A stretch of DNA of 64,000 nucleotides. Origin: Rotaria socialis (Eukaryota > Rotifera > Eurotatoria > Philodinida > Philodinidae). The DNA is taken from the NCBI GenBank assembly GCA_905331475.1, contig CAJNYU010002220.1, forward strand, positions 288,026-352,025. Reading direction: 5' to 3'. Position 1 is the first letter of the stretch; each line of letters opens with the position of its first letter. Below are positions 61,973 through 64,000 of this stretch, in pieces. A model generated the notes under the pieces. It was not told the DNA's origin and searched no databases. It saw nothing but the letters and a program-made list of their open reading frames with translations. Both the position numbers and the translations under genes were made by a program.

Positions 61973-62808
61973 ATGACTCAACATAACGTTCGGATTCTTG
62001 ATCTTCCTGATGAAATATTACTTCTCGTTTTGACGAAGCTCGACAATATTGATGTTCTTTACTCTTTACTCGGTATTAACAATCGTCGACTTGATGTTAT
62101 AGTTCAAGAAAAAATCTTCACTGATGTTCTTAGTTTTGTTTCCATATCAAACTTAACTGAAGAAATTTCTCCAATTTCAGCCTTAGCATTAAATCGATTT
62201 CGTAATGGCATATTACCAAGAATCCATAAAAATGTCAAATCGTTCATTGTTGAGTCTGATTCTTTCGAGTGCATTCTTGGTGCTGCTACTTATCCCAACC
62301 TCACTCAACTTAAAATTTTCAATCTCAACAAAGCATTCATTTCACGTTATTTCATGGGTACGTTATTCAAGTGAATCGATTTTTGAAAAGACTAGCATGG
62401 ACAAATATTTAAATGGTTAAATTAAATTAAATGTTTCTTTTAGACGATTCTCCTCTTCAACATATTGGTAAACAACAGATTACGGACCTTATTCTAATCA
62501 GTAATGAAAGCAATAATGAAATAGAAAAAATTGAGTATACCAAGAATGTTTATGCAACTGTTTTTAATTTCTTTAAAAATCTAAAGCATTTGAGTATTGT
62601 GCAATCATCTATCCATGATTATCCACCTTTACTGTTACATAATTTATCACCAATGACTTTTTCTTCTTCGACACTTACTAAATTATGTATCAATATAAAT
62701 GATTTTGATGATTGTCTTGCTTTGCTGGATGGTCGTCTCAAAGACTTAACTATACTTACTGTTCAAATTAGTTCTATCCATGACTTCGCATCAACATCTC
62801 ACAATATG
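61973..62808 (+). CDS. F-box protein, 5' exons (F-box gene 3)
   Basis: ATG 61973 opens exon 1 (to 62357), which encodes MTQHNVRILDLPDEILLLVL and NRRLDVIVQEKI, a clear F-box (LPDEILLLVLTKLDNIDVLY). Exon 2 (62444-62808) joins in phase and carries leucine-rich units (NLKHLSIVQSSIHDYP, TLTKLCININDFDD, RLKDLTILTVQISS), ending at a good donor GTAAGT after HNM. The LPDEIL version of the F-box differs from that of genes 1 and 2, so it belongs to another subfamily. A third exon was not found before the window ends, so the gene is either truncated or has a long intron. Confidence 0.75.
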
Positions 62809-64000
62809 GTAAGTTAAACGGTACTTACTTATTATTCGTTTTTTAACTAGTGTTTAATATCGAAAAAAGAGAAAAACTTAATAAAGAAGTGTACTTGATA
62901 TCGAAATTTGGTTCGATTAATAAATATCATATTCTAATTTCGATTATTAGGAAGAAAAGTTTCAATTTTCTCGTTTTCTAATGAAATATCATGTTATATC
63001 AATATTATTATCTTCAATGGTTTTTCTGAATATATTTTCAGTTTCAATCTTCTTTTCGAAATTTAATATTAATCTTCTTGTGAAGTCACCGTTGATGTAT
63101 TTAATTCTCTTCCGCCTATAACTATTTATTGTGCGAACATTATGATAGCCGCTTACAAACGAATATTAGTAATACATTTACTCTATTTCCAAGACGAACG
63201 CGATATTCATCATCAGTGTCTATAGCAAGTCGCTCAACTGTATAACCATTATTGGTTTTCCTACGAATTTCTTCACGTTTTCTTTTCGCTCGTAGCTTTC
63301 CTAATGAACATGCATTAACTTGCCTTTTTTCAATTCCTTCATTTTGTGCTGTTTACTCTTGAGATTCTTGTTATTCATTCTGAATATTACAACTGTGGTG
63401 TTGCCTCTTAGCATTCACCGTAAAGTTATCGTCATTTTGAAAAGAAAAATATCAAACAACACCGATATGCCTTGCTCACATTTCATTATTTTTGCTAATT
63501 CTCAGCTTTTCGCTTCAGCTAAAAATTTTTAAATATTTTAATGTATTTTTTTTCTAAGACATTGTTTCGTAAGAGAGAACAGTAAAATCGATATTTATTT
63601 TTCTGTTGATGCTATTCGAGATTATTTCACAATTATAATTATATTACTTATTGGAAAATATTTAATTAATCTTTGTAGTTACTAAAATTAGATAAAAAAA
63701 GACTTGTTAATCATAGTAGAGTGATTTATTGATGTAAAACAAGAAATGCGAATGTTTCTAAAATAAACATTTGAATTAATTGTATTTCTTTCATAGTTTC
63801 ATATGCTTTCATGCTATTGAAACAAGTATAATTATTTAGGAGAACTACTTGTTTTAATTTTACTGTTAATTTTTCTTGTAAATTCTATATAATAGATCAT
63901 ATTAAATGCTTTGTAATCTGCTAAAAAATTGATTCTTATATAATATTTGATAATTCTATTGAGTTGTTCAGTAATTCTTCTGTGCATGTATATTAAATAG
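62809..64000. other. Downstream part of F-box gene 3 or intergenic DNA
   Basis: No continuation of F-box gene 3 was recognised. The only coding-like trace is on the minus strand at 63147-63378, listed separately. Confidence 0.4.
63147..63378 (-). pseudogene. Lys/Arg-rich coding-like trace, frame-shifted
   Basis: A frame from ATG 63378 reads MNNKNLKSKQHKMKELKKGK and stops soon after. Overlapping it, a second frame reads CSLGKLRAKRKREEIRRKTN, then GYTVERLAIDTDDEYRVRLG, up to a possible donor GTAAAT. Both have coding-like codon choice, so one gene broken by a frameshift, or two exons with an unseen intron, would explain them. The basic composition suggests a nucleic-acid-binding or nuclear protein, but no family is recognised. 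Confidence 0.3.

Overview
The window looks like nuclear DNA of a small animal, most likely a bdelloid rotifer. It is AT-rich. Its genes are broken by many short GT-AG introns, mostly 45-80 bp, and most coding exons bend toward A/T third positions. Clearly animal genes (mitochondrial processing peptidase beta, the basal-body protein CCDC61/VFL3, a DNL-type zinc finger mitochondrial protein) sit beside genes unusual for animals: a plant-style PPR protein with a C-terminal DYW domain and a bacterial-looking AI-2E family permease. There are also three F-box genes, two of them complete in the window; one ends in a leucine/arginine-rich tail that I associate from memory with rotifer F-box families. 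The assignment to bdelloids is inference from this mix; no species can be named. Two ambiguous bases (N at about 4966 and 46515) show it is an assembled draft.

Layout. 1-3755 (+): 3' part of a DYW-class PPR gene with a duplicated exon-intron unit and one in-frame TGA. 3756-9700: mostly non-coding, with an inverted-repeat element at about 4676-5130 and one isolated exon at 5360-5579. 9710-12401 (-): a spliced 89-residue protein, an uncharacterised exon, and a metallo-beta-lactamase-fold protein. 14492-15038 (-): DNLZ/ZIM17-like gene. 16111-16666 (-): an unresolved small gene. 17219-19365 (-): a seven-exon chimera joining helical/coiled-coil sequence to domains 2 and 3 of translation release factor eRF3 with no GTPase domain; this is the most unusual gene here. 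20186-22609 (+): PMPCB. 24823-27151 (-): F-box gene 1. 28137-28809 (+): a gene interrupted by a 164 bp hAT-type MITE with a perfect 8 bp target duplication. 32146-34975 (+): CCDC61. 35911-38846 (-): AI-2E permease. 39625-41515 (-): a single-pass membrane protein with a probable leucine-rich ectodomain. 43687-44247 (+): a short unknown gene and a tRNA-Gln(CTG). 44407-45066 (-): weak, partly frame-shifted coding traces. 45589-47831: two non-autonomous elements flanking a coiled-coil exon. 49144-49314 (+): a 56-residue hydrophilin-like protein. 53475-54923 (-): a Ser-rich coiled-coil protein with a duplicated motif. 56555-59303 (+): F-box gene 2. 61973-62808 (+): 5' part of F-box gene 3.

The genes do not form an operon or an evident pathway; they are separate transcription units, some convergent. 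Four proteins can be tied to mitochondria or translation/RNA processing (PPR, DNLZ, PMPCB, eRF3 chimera), but nothing in the sequence shows they act together. Exon boundaries were worked out by hand from splice consensus and reading-frame continuity. For the main multi-exon genes the exon lengths sum to whole codons, which supports the models.
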